21,101 bases of DNA from Pelargonium nanum (lineage: Eukaryota; Streptophyta; Magnoliopsida; Geraniales; Geraniaceae), in the NCBI GenBank assembly GCA_036897485.1, contig JAYMTF010001832.1:1-21101 (forward strand), in the 5' to 3' direction. Position 1 is the stretch's first letter. Each line of letters opens with the position of its first letter. Below the pieces are notes generated by a model, which searched no databases, was not told where the DNA came from, and saw only the letters and a program-made list of their open reading frames with translations. A program made the position numbers and the translations under genes. Positions 10,589 through 20,198 of the stretch are shown piece by piece.

Positions 10589-10953
10589 AAAGAGAGATGT
10601 CTTTCTAGCAATTCGCTATGGGGATGGGGCATGCTCGTATTGAATCGGATGCGGAAGAGGTTGTTCTTGCTTTGCAGATCAGAGAGAAGGGTAATTTCAG
10701 TGTTTTAAGTCTGATAGTTAACGATAGTTTGTCTATTGCTGATGTTTTTGTTTCAGTTAAATTTAGTTGGATTAGACGGTCTGCAAACCGAGTAGCTCAT
10801 GCCTTAACTAGATCGTCAGTTATGGTGTTTGGTACGGAGGCTTGGTTGGGTCTTCAACCTTTTATTGATGTTTCCAGATTGTTAGTTTCGGAAATAGTTA
10901 TTGATTAATAAAAAGCGGAGTGAATTTCCGTTCAAAAAAAGAGAGATGTCTTT
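10589..10953 (+). mobile_element. 5'-truncated LINE with RNase H end and perfect target-site duplication
   Basis: The insert (about 10605-10937) carries an open frame from 10618 to 10908. Its 96 residues include ARIESDAEEVVLAL and a later WIRRSANRVAHALTR. These match the C-terminal half of the plant RNase H-like (RVT_3) domain: the ESDA motif and the N-x-x-A-H-x-L-A block. The frame stops at 10906-10908 and is followed by an AATAAAAAG tail, TTTCCGTTC and a short A run. The 16-base sequence AAAGAGAGATGTCTTT occurs at 10589-10604 and again, unchanged, at 10938-10953, a textbook LINE target-site duplication. The intact short frame and identical flanks suggest a fairly recent insertion. Everything upstream (endonuclease, reverse transcriptase) is absent, so it cannot move by itself. 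Confidence 0.88.
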
Positions 10954-11770
10954 TTTTTTGGTAGGATACCAAAAACAGGTAACAGGTTCATTATGATATG
11001 AAACCCAAACCTATCTTCAAGAATAGAAGGAAGAAACAGAAAATCATTTTGGACATCAATCTCCCTACATATTTTATGTAGATCAATTGAATAATTTTGT
11101 ACAACTTCAGGAATAGTTTGGTAATTTCATTTAATCTACATATCTTTTAAAATAATATTCACCAAACATAAGCACCTTGAAACCTCTTTTTATAAACAAT
11201 TTTACCAAACACAACTAAAATTTTCATAGACTTCTCTCTCCTCATTTTCACTTACATTTGCCTCATTTCCAACTATCTTTTACTTGGTGGAGTTAACAAA
11301 CAAGCTCTTAATAACAAGTAAAATTATCTTTCAAAAACTATTAAAACTTTAATTCATTAACAAGTAATAACCAGGAGAATGCACATTCCATTATATTTTG
11401 TTATAGCATACCAAACGTAGCAATAGTGTTACAAAATAAACATAAATGGTAGTAGAGGTGACCATTTGAATTTAAGATTGGATAAATAGTAACCTGAATC
11501 CGATTTGAGATATATAATTTTTTTTCGAATTTTATTGAATCAGATTGAATAAATTTTAAATCTTAAGATCAAAATAAACACTTCGACTTATTCATATTTT
11601 TAAAACAATAAATTGGACCTAGCCCTACCAAAAAATAGATAGGAACGGATCTATTCACTTTTATGCCGGACTGTATTTTTGATTCTCGCAGGTTCGGATT
11701 TTAATTGTTAGCTCTAACGGGTAGTGCAAAGGGAATTCAGAATATGTAGCTTAACATGATTATATCATAC
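10954..11770. other. AT-rich intergenic DNA
   Basis: Nothing coding is visible. The stretch at about 11450-11600, with repeated TTGAATC/GATTGAAT-like phrases, may be an old dispersed repeat, but no ends could be defined. Confidence 0.5.
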
Positions 11771-11774
11771 TACC

Positions 11775-11893
11775 AGCCCAAGCCCAAATATACTAGAGAT
11801 TTGTTCTAAGCCCAACTTTCTATGGGCCCACTCAAGCCCAACAACAGATAATAGTATTGACGTCCACGTCACCAACTTAAGAAATCCACGTCA
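11775..11893 (+). promoter_or_regulatory. site II (TGGGCY) and bZIP (CACGTCA) motif cluster
   Basis: Four AGCCCA motifs (11775, 11781, 11809, 11835; TGGGCT on the other strand) and one palindromic TGGGCCCA (11823-11830) fall within 66 bp. They are followed by TGACGTCC (11858-11865) overlapping CCACGTCA (11864-11871), and by a second CCACGTCA at 11886-11893. TGGGCY is the published site II element bound by TCP factors; TGACG/CACGTCA cores are bound by TGA- and ABF-type bZIP factors. The cluster lies 327-445 bp upstream of the 4CLL9 ATG. Which factors use it is inference. Confidence 0.5.
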
Positions 11894-12155
11894 TCATCGT
11901 ACTACGCAAGCGTGCACCTGACAGTGACAGTACCTAGGAGTGTCAAGTCAAACACTGTGTGGGCCACACGCCGCACACGCCCGCCACAATCCACATCACT
12001 TCAATCTCCACCCCATAATGACCTCCACAATCCCAATATTTACCAACTCAGTCCACACTCTCAATACCAAACCAAGAGGGCATTACAGACATTTCACCAC
12101 CCAATCATTCTAAATTTCCTCAAATTCCGGTCGGTACAGTAATGAATCTGCTACA

Positions 12156-12219
12156 TATAAACAGAGCTTCACAATCACAATCACAAGTGAAAATCAACAA
12201 AAATCACATAGATTGAGCC
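12156..12219 (+). promoter_or_regulatory. TATA box and short leader of the 4CLL9 gene
   Basis: TATAAA at 12156-12161 sits 59 bp upstream of the ATG at 12220, so transcription should begin near 12187-12195 and leave a leader of only about 30 bases. The start context GAGCCATGGC is excellent for plant initiation. This makes the ATG at 12220 the likely start even though it is out of frame with the enzyme. Confidence 0.55.
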
Positions 12220-15200
12220 ATGGCAGCACCAACGGTAAAAAGAACCACCTCTCTCTGCCTCCTCCTGATCTCCCTCCTCCTCCTCTCCGCCGGAAACCAC
12301 CGCCTTCATCATCGACGCCGCCACCGGAAACCGCCTCACCTACTCCCCCTTCATTTCTCAGACCCACTCTCTCGCCCACCATCTCCGAACTGCCTATAAT
12401 CTCAAAAAAGGCGACACGGCCTTTATACTATGCCCTCCTTCGCTCCACGTCCCTGTCCTCTACTTCTCGCTCCTCTCCATCGGCGTCGTCATTTCGCCGG
12501 CGAACCCGCTCAGCTCCGACTCCGAGGTGGCTCATCAGGTCCAGCTCTGCCGCCCCTCCATCGCCTTCACCACCTCCCAGACCGCCCACAAGCTCCCGAA
12601 ACTTCCTCTCGGGGTGATTCTCGTCGACTCGCCGGAGTTTCCGTCGATGCTCGCTCGCGAACCCGAAACAGAGCTCGCCGGAGTTGAGGTGGACCAGTCC
12701 GACCCGGCTACGATTATGTACTCGTCGGGGACGACGGGTCGGGTCAAAGGCGTTCTGCTGACCCACCGGAACATCATATCTCTGATCGCTGGGTTTTATC
12801 ATCTGAAGAGATTGATGGCGGAGCCGGATCAGCCGGAGACCCACCCGGTGTCTCTGCTCACGATTCCGTTGTTTCACGTTTTTGGGTTCTTTATGCTGGT
12901 GAGGGCGGCGGCTTTGGGGGAGACCCTGGTGCTGATGGAGAGGTTCGATTTTGAGGGGATGTTGAGGGTTGTGGAGAGGTACAAAATCACCTACATGCCG
13001 GTGTCGCCGCCGCTGGTGGTGGCGCTGCTGAAGTCGGAGGTGGTGGACAAGTACGATCTCAGCTCCCTCCAGTTCCTCGGCTGCGGCGGCGCGCCGCTCG
13101 GTAAGGATGTTTCCGAGCGGTTCAGGGAAAAATTCCCCAATGTAGATATTGGGCAGGTGAATTATTGAGCCCAATTTTAGCTCTTGATTGTGATTAAAAG
13201 TAGAGAAAAAAATGGCCAATGAGGTGATGCCACATCATTGATTAATACTCATACCCGCCCCAATGAATTTGTTACGCGTAGTGTCCTGTCTGGATCCATT
13301 TAGTTTGTCTGTTGGCTGAGAATCTCAGCCAATTTATAATGGCTTAGATTACTGATACTCTTAAAAGTATTGGTTTTTAGTTTCTTCAACATGTTGATCA
13401 TCTTGTTGTGTGATAGGGTTATGGCTTGACCGAGACTTGTGGAGGTGCTACAAGGATGATTGGACCCGATGAAGCTAAGCAACTCGGGTCTACTGGTCGT
13501 CTAGCTGAAAATATGGAAGCCAAGATTGTTGATCCTGAAACCGGAGAGGCCTTAGGTCCAGGCCAAAGAGGAGAGCTATGGCTCCGAGGGCCAACAATCA
13601 TGAAAGGTCAGACAGTTCATTTTGAAGGCATTGTTTGAGGAATTGTATTGTGTTATTGGTACGATTCGGTTTCTTTGATGAGCAGAGTTTGATGGTGTAT
13701 TGGTGCGAGTGCAGGATATGTCGGAGATGAGAAGGCAACAGCGGAAACCTTGGATTCGGAGGGATGGTTAAAGACGGGTGATCTTTGTTATTTCGACTCT
13801 CAAGGGCTCCTCTATATTGTGGATAGGTTGAAGGAGTTGATAAAATACAAGGCCTATCAGGTGAGTGAAACTCTTAAAACCATTACAATCATGTGGCTAA
13901 ATTGTTGAAAATGAAATGGGTTTTTATTCTATCTGGAACATGCTGCAGGTTCCTCCAGCTGAATTGGAACACTTGCTTCAATCACATCCGGAAATTGCTG
14001 ATGCTGCTGTGATCCCGTATGTATCAATTAAGTTTCATCTTTTTTGAAAGCTAAATATGTCTGTGTATGTGTTTTTCTTTTAATAGCAAGCCAATATTTT
14101 AGTGTTCAAGTACTTTCTTTCTTTTGCGTGTAAAGATATTAGCACATTTTAAGAACTCGAGGATGCCATAAACATAGAGATCTTTAAGGTAACAGGATAT
14201 TAGTAGAAAGATAAGAAATGATGGTTTTTGGTGCAAGGGAAGATCGTCAAATAAATGACTAAAAGAACGGGAAAATGTGAGAGATTTTGGGTAATATGTA
14301 GTGCGATAAACAGATAGTAAGGGTTTGGTAAATGAATTTATAGTAGCAACACGAACCATGATAGTGCAAAAGGTGAAGTGCACTATTAGGGAGAGCCGAG
14401 AGGGCTTGCCTATTGGTGAGCCTAGTTCCCGAAGGAGGAGAGAGTCGAGGATTGAAAAGATTATACATGATAGCGGAATTTCAGAGGTCATTAGGGGAAG
14501 AAGCAAATAGCGTGAGAAAGTATTCTGTTTCAAGGCTTCCGAGCGTGTTACTACAGTATACCTGGAATGTCATTTCATTTCATGTCATGTACATTCGTTT
14601 TCCTTATAGCTACGACATTACCAGTTATCACTGACTCATCCGTGTTGTCTGGGTGTAGCTACCCTGATGAAGAAGCGGGGCAGATTCCCATGGCTTTTGT
14701 GGTGAGAAAACCTGGAAGCAACATTACAGCAGATCAAGTCATGGAATATATTGCGAAACAGGTATGGCTCTCAATACCTATGGATCATCTCTCGTTCCTT
14801 TTCCTAATAGGAAGTTCAATGGCTTTGCAATTTACAAAACACGGTTACACAGCAACATTCACTCACATTGGTTCCCCATTTCATGCGTTTTCTCTGATAA
14901 AACATATATTCCTTCCATCCCAAAATAGTTGGTGTGGTATATTTACTCTTATATTCTCATGATTATGTGTTATAACAAACTGAAGGGATACGAACTAATA
15001 TATTACGAAGATACTATCAACAATTCGTATATAACAAACTTCTTGAAAGGAAATAGGACACTCATTTTGGGGCAAAAATTCAAGAGAAACATGACACGTA
15101 TTTTGAGACATTGAAAGTAATATAGAAGGGCATTTGTAAGTTCTATGTCTCGTGTTTGAGCGTAAAACTATGTTTATCAACTCAAAATAAGCTTGTGCAT

Positions 15201-15477
15201 AAGTACTATGCTATTTCCATTTGCTTCCTTACACATAGTACACGTACTCGTAGTCCCTTGCCTAAATGCACGGTTTTATCAGCATATTCGAGTTTTAACA
15301 ATGGATAATTTCAGGGTCTTAACATTAGATTCGGTTCATTGATGCTTACAGGTTGCACCATACAAGAAGGTACGACGCGTAGCATTTATCAACGCTATTC
15401 CAAAGTCTCCTGCCGGGAAAATTTTGAGGCGAGAGCTGGTCGCTCATGCTGTCTCCGGTGGTTCGAGCAAATTATGA
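12220..15477 (+). CDS. 4CLL9: 4-coumarate-CoA ligase-like 9, peroxisomal; frame break near start
   Basis: Exons are 12220-13156, 13417-13606, 13715-13860, 13949-14016, 14659-14761 and 15352-15477, all GT-AG with consistent phases. The enzyme is an ANL-superfamily adenylate-forming CoA ligase. It has the P-loop [58 protein letters not shown] and [13 protein letters not shown] (catalytic Lys), and ends in SKL, a peroxisomal PTS1. From memory it resembles Arabidopsis At5g63380 along its length ([25 protein letters not shown]). Likely substrates are carboxylic acids such as OPDA/OPC or fatty acids; the exact one is not shown. The domain frame opens only after a stop at 12266-12268, while the ATG at 12220 is in another frame and stops at 12397-12399. 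The exons total 1570 bases, one base over a multiple of three, so a single extra base (or loss of two) in the CTC-rich tract at about 12250-12292 explains the conflict. About 40 N-terminal residues usual in the family are missing. Confidence 0.88.
14017..14658 (+). other. intron 4 of 4CLL9
   Basis: A 642-base intron begins GTATGTAT and ends GGGTGTAG. It interrupts the codon for proline in the [10 protein letters not shown] segment (CC|C). No nested gene or repeat was seen; the open frames crossing it are not protein-like. Confidence 0.85.
14762..15351 (+). other. intron 5 of 4CLL9
   Basis: A 590-base intron lies between ...YIAKQ and [12 protein letters not shown], begins GTATGG and ends TTACAG. 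It is AT-rich and holds no recognised feature. Confidence 0.85.
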
Positions 15478-17412
15478 TTCATAGACTCAAACAAACAAAA
15501 TGTAGCAAGTGCAACAAGCCAAGTTCTTGCATTCTTTGTCATCTAGAGGGTCCAGAATCCATTATTGGTGAGCTATCAACTATAGACTACAGAATCAATC
15601 CTTTCTCATATAGTGATTTTGGAGATAATAATATAATTTCTTGATGGGATTGCTGTAATTAATATTTTCAACTATCATCATCTATTAGATGATTTTGTAA
15701 ATCAATTACAGAAGATCACAACTCATACAGTTAAATTAATAAGCAAATGTTGCCATCTGGATTACAAAATCACTGGTTAATTTCATTTTTTTTGTCAACT
15801 TTGCATCAGTCTATTGAAAACAAGGGATAATTTATATCTATGAATTATTATGTCTCAGGACGCAATGTATACCTTTCGATTTTCATAACGTTTTATTATG
15901 GTATTTGAAAACGGATTACATTAAATTGAAAAGAGCAACAGTGTTTTGTTCAGTTTATACTTTCTTCAAAAGATATCGCCCCGTATTAAGTAAGTGTCTA
16001 CATTTTTTCAGATTAGTTGATTACATATTAATTGTGAGCATTATTATTCAACATAACTTGTTAGAATTTGTTATAACAAAAATATGAGGAGGAATAACGA
16101 ACAAAGTCAATCTGTAACTCATTTGTCATTTACTTTTCACAAAAGTGAACTAAATTTTAAGATCTCAAAGTACTTTTAAATAATTGATAGTACAACAATG
16201 TCCGACTTTAGAACAATCTACAAGTAGGTTACTTTTGACACAAACTATGAACAATCAAGCTACACTACAACTCATTCATCTAAATTCAATGACTAATTAA
16301 TTCAACTTCTTCAAAATAAAATAAACATATACTTCCATTTCTAAAGGGTACAATTTTCTAGATAAAACATGATGAACAAGATTGTGGGTCCAATCATCTT
16401 CTTCCCCCAATTCCACTTGAAAATTTTCTCCAGCTCTGTGTATCACACAATCTTCACAGCTATGGTGTGCGCAGGTTCTTGATCAGTGCGAGCTATACCC
16501 AAAACTCTTCTCTCTTTGAGATTTATTCACTTTCCACATGACATTCTAAATTCTAATAAAAGATTGAAGTAAATTCTTAATGTTATGAATCATGAAGATC
16601 AAATCTCAGGGGACAGTACTAAGAGATTCAAAACACATCTAATTAAAGTCAAGAAATTTTTTCATTCCCCTCCTTACCTTCATCAAGAACATATAATCGA
16701 TGGCAAAAATTCTATGCAGATGGAAGATCAAATAGTAAACGTAATTTACCTATATTTGTTCGGAGTTTCTTCTACTTCTTGATAAGGTTCTTTATGTTGT
16801 CTGCATGCCTCAGGATTCAATCGGATTCAATCTGTTGCTACACTGTTTGTGTGCTATTGTCATGAACATATTCTGCTGCAATCTTTCTATTAGGCACATC
16901 GCTTATCAAAGATCAGCCGCAGGTTCCTGATTTTTCTTCTTCTTCCCGAGTTCTTGGCTACGACAAATAGCCATTGCCATGTTGTAGCTCTCCTGCAAAC
17001 CATGATATGTAAGGAGCATTATTTTGTAAAATGATTCAAACTATCACAGGTGGCCTCTATTGTTGAGCTTCTTGGTATAATGACTTGCCTACAAATGCTG
17101 TTGCAAAAAATTGACATAGAGCTCAAGGTCTTACATCAGTAACTTGCAGTGCCTATATATGTCCCAATACCACAAGAGACAAGCTTTTGGAATGTATTAT
17201 ATAAATTATCAAAACTTTCTGATATGCAATAGTACTGTTATTTATTTATTTAAGAACTGATGTTTTCTCTGACTTAAGAGGGAAAAGTGATTCCACAACT
17301 CAATTGTAAGATATGATAAAAATACTCATCTCAATCTCAGCACATTTGCTTGGCATATAATCATATTTTCATAAACCAACCTCTGGGCTCTAACAGAGTT
17401 TGATCATTTCCT
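15478..17412. other. convergent intergenic region, AT-rich
   Basis: This stretch lies downstream of both 4CLL9 and the kinase gene and must contain the 4CLL9 3' UTR (first few hundred bases). No independent gene is supported. On the minus strand a splice-acceptor-like TTTGCAG ends at 16995, followed by short open frames; see the findings for a possible link to the kinase transcript. Confidence 0.5.
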
Positions 17413-17618
17413 GATTCACATATCTAGCAAAAAAAATTGTAAGACATTAACATTAAGAGGTAAACAAGGCTGAATTCAGTCTAAAGAGGTTTCGTTCTTC
17501 AGTTTCAAAGGATAAAGATTCACATATCTAGCAAAAAAATGTAAGACATTAACTTTAAGAGGTAAACAAGGCTGAATTCAGTCTAAAGAGGTTTCGTTCT
17601 TCAGTTTCAAAGGATAAA
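17413..17618. repeat. 104-bp tandem duplication
   Basis: Two head-to-tail copies start with GATTCACATATCTAGC at 17413 and 17517 and end with AAAGGATAAA. They are 104 and 102 bp long and differ only by two bases of length in the A-run/TTG junction and one substitution (AACATT against AACTTT). Near-identity indicates a recent duplication. It lies in the 3' flank of the kinase gene. Confidence 0.95.
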
Positions 17619-18251
17619 GAGTTATAACATTACACAAATTTATCCAACAAAAAGGCCTCACTCAAAAGCAGACCTTAGCTTAGTAGCCTTTCTCCATTGT
17701 ACACCGGGCAGTTATGTATTTGCCGACAAACCCAGGCGGCGCCACAAGACAATTGATAGGACATTGACACTAATGAATACAATTTTCCTCATTGGGCTGT
17801 CACTGGTTCTTTTTGTACTTGGGCAGGACCATTACTTTCACTCTTTCAGTACCAAAAGAGACTTGTAATCAACAGCCCGATCCTTTTGGCGTGTCTGTAG
17901 ATATTTATCACATCCAATAAGGATTTATTCCAAATAAACACAACTAAACAATCAATCATATGCTATTGGCATGCATTATTAAAGTACAATTCAGTAGGTT
18001 TGGTCCAATTCTTGAATAAAGATTTCCCACAATTATATATTTCATCATATGCAACTTGGATCGGACAATGTTAGAACTTAACTACTACATATGACATGCA
18101 CAAATAGAATATTTATCATTTTCATCAAGAAACAATATTCAATTTCCAATGAATGACACTGATATCCACTAGTGCAATAAAAGATTACCAGATGGGGAGG
18201 CCTACTTGGGCATACATTACCACAGCTTATCAATCTTTACAGCTAACCCGT
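17619..18251 (-). other. 3' flank or 3' UTR of the kinase gene
   Basis: This is downstream of the kinase stop codon on the minus strand. It contains an acceptor-like TCTACAG ending at 17898 and a donor-like CTGGTAATCT near 18185-18194, so a spliced 3' UTR or alternative tail is possible. Nothing else was recognised. Confidence 0.4.
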
Positions 18252-20198
18252 TTACTTTGGATTGCTAGGGGGAAAGGTAGGCATGAAATCTTTGGATTTG
18301 GGAAGAGGCACTTCTCTAAACCAATCATGATCAAGAGCATCTTCAGCAGATATTCTCTTCTCAGGGTCATATGCTAGAAGCTTTTTCAGCAAGTCAAATC
18401 CAGATTCAGATAGAGCTGGAGATCCAGTGAAAGATGTGGCAGGAAATTTCTTGCGCAATTGATTATGTGGTTGCTTGGCCTTGAAGTTTACCCTCACTCC
18501 ACCTGGCCCTGGCAATTCAGAATAACCAGGCCAATTTGAATCATTTGGTGCGCCAAGAACTTCAAAAATCTTGTCAAGCTGACTCACTTCCGTCTCTCCT
18601 GCAAACAGTGGTTTCTTGGCTAAAAGTTCAGCCATAATACAGCCCACCGACCACATGTCAATTGCCGTTGAATATTGTTCAGTTCCTAGCAGAAGTTCAG
18701 GTGCCCTATACCACAAAGTAACCACAAGAGAAGTAAATGGCTTCAAAGGGCTCCCATACTGCCGAGACATTCCCAAGTCACAAATCTTCAACTCGCCCTT
18801 GTTGTTCACAAGAAGATTTGATGTCTTCAAATCTCTATGTAGCACCCAATTATCATGAAGATATTTGACACCCTCTAGCAGCTGTTGCATCAGGCACTTG
18901 ACTTCACTTATGCTAAAAGGATGCTTCATCTTCTCCATCATCCCCTTGAGGTCGTGCTCCATGTACTCCATAACCATGAAGACACTATCCAGGTCACCCA
19001 TAACAACTTCTTTAACATTCACAACTGATGGGTGTTGAATAGACAAAAGAATGTTTATTTCCCTTAAAGCAGACAAAGGGAACCCACCATCTCTTTCCAT
19101 GCCCATCTTCACTTTCTTCAAAGCCACAATTTCCCCAGTCTTCTTATCCCTTGCTCTATATACAACACCATAAGTTCCTTCACTTATTCTATTAAGCTTC
19201 TCATACTCAAACACACTTCTGCAACCCTGAAGCATGTTTATGTTTCTTCTAACAGGTTCCTCCGCCCCTTGAAAGTCAATATCATCCTCAGAATCTGAAT
19301 TCAACTGTTCAGCCCCAACATTTTTGTCATGGTTCTCATCAATATCCATAGAATCATCATCAAAAGACTCATTTTCTGAACAGCCATCTCTTCTATTAGA
19401 TCCAACAGAATGACCATCATCAGACACAGATGATCCATGATTGACCCGTTCTGAACCTTCTCCAAGAAACTCCCCACTCTCAGGACTTGACATCATTGAG
19501 TCCACTACTAAATTTGCACGACCCATTGGGGAATCACAGGCTGATGCCCATCTTGACGTGGAAATGTTCCGAGTAGGGAAACAATCTTCCTTTTCCGTCT
19601 GACCACCTCCTTTTTGGTTATCGCCCTCATTGTTTTCCGAATGCAATGGAGATAAAGTAGCAGGAAACCCAGATACATCAGTACCCCCAAGTCCACGCCC
19701 AGCAGGAGCCTTCCCCGACAGATCTTCCAATCCTAGAACCATGGGACTCTTAGAATCAGATCCATCTGAACTACATTCAGAAACCCGAGTAGAGTGTCTT
19801 GGAGGAGACAGAACAGGCGAAGACAGTGCAACAGTCATTACAACTCTGTTCTTAGATGAAACCCTCACTTCCTTCTCCTTTTTGTCCCATATAATGGGAG
19901 AAAACTTTGTCTTCTTCTGAGGATGCGACTCAGCCCCATCTTCAGATGCTGAGATCTCCCCACCCTTAAGCCCCAACCCAGAGACGGGAGCATCATCAAA
20001 CCCAATTCCACTCGAGAACACGCCCAGCTCCTTTCTGGTTCCTCCAAACCCATCTTGATTGCTTCTGGAACTCCAAAACTTTGAGGAATTTCTTGGCTCT
20101 ACATCACGACCACAACCATTCCTGTATTGGGAGTTTTCTTTTCTGGAGTAACCATCAAAAACCCTTCTCCTTGAAACACGGTGCTGCCCTGCCGCCAT
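18252..20198 (-). CDS. CDKG1: G-type cyclin-dependent kinase (CDKG1-like), uninterrupted
   Basis: The 648-residue frame is read without introns. The start is the ATG at 20198 ([12 protein letters not shown]), matching the MAAG start of CDKG proteins; the frame opens upstream only with a TTG. Residues 1-320 are a disordered, Ser/Asp/Glu-rich region with a basic nuclear-signal-like patch (about 8-21) and an acidic block (about 278-312). The kinase domain spans about 332-632: EGTYGVV loop (340-346), K361, PLSALRE helix with E380, HRDLKTSN (454-461), and WYRAPE after the activation segment with T489 in KPFTS. The DFG motif reads DLG (474-476, codon TTG at 18776-18774). The protein stops after [11 protein letters not shown], without the longer KSPDPLEEQRRKEL tail of CDKG2/CDK11 types; Arabidopsis CDKG1 is, from memory, similarly short. 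Known CDKG1 binds cyclin L and affects splicing, pollen wall formation and meiotic synapsis. The gene is convergent with 4CLL9. Confidence 0.92.
   Translation of the reverse strand: MAAGQHRVSRRRVFDGYSRKENSQYRNGCGRDVEPRNSSKFWSSRSNQDGFGGTRKELGVFSSGIGFDDAPVSGLGLKGGEISASEDGAESHPQKKTKFSPIIWDKKEKEVRVSSKNRVVMTVALSSPVLSPPRHSTRVSECSSDGSDSKSPMVLGLEDLSGKAPAGRGLGGTDVSGFPATLSPLHSENNEGDNQKGGGQTEKEDCFPTRNISTSRWASACDSPMGRANLVVDSMMSSPESGEFLGEGSERVNHGSSVSDDGHSVGSNRRDGCSENESFDDDSMDIDENHDKNVGAEQLNSDSEDDIDFQGAEEPVRRNINMLQGCRSVFEYEKLNRISEGTYGVVYRARDKKTGEIVALKKVKMGMERDGGFPLSALREINILLSIQHPSVVNVKEVVMGDLDSVFMVMEYMEHDLKGMMEKMKHPFSISEVKCLMQQLLEGVKYLHDNWVLHRDLKTSNLLVNNKGELKICDLGMSRQYGSPLKPFTSLVVTLWYRAPELLLGTEQYSTAIDMWSVGCIMAELLAKKPLFAGETEVSQLDKIFEVLGAPNDSNWPGYSELPGPGGVRVNFKAKQPHNQLRKKFPATSFTGSPALSESGFDLLKKLLAYDPEKRISAEDALDHDWFREVPLPKSKDFMPTFPPSNPK

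Noticed and set aside
12213-12617. Proline/serine-rich open frame overlapping the 4CLL9 start
   Set aside because: It has no ATG at its start and its composition is that of the CTC-rich tract read in the third frame. It is not a separate gene.
12428-13219. 263-residue minus-strand open frame opposite 4CLL9 exon 1
   Set aside because: It is His/Arg/Gln-rich and low in complexity with no family resemblance, a shadow of the GC-rich adenylation-domain exon.
15478-16800. Short open frames between 4CLL9 and the kinase gene
   Set aside because: All are under 105 codons, AT-rich, and without motifs or splice context. The first is simply the last 4CLL9 exon and its 3' UTR read in another frame.
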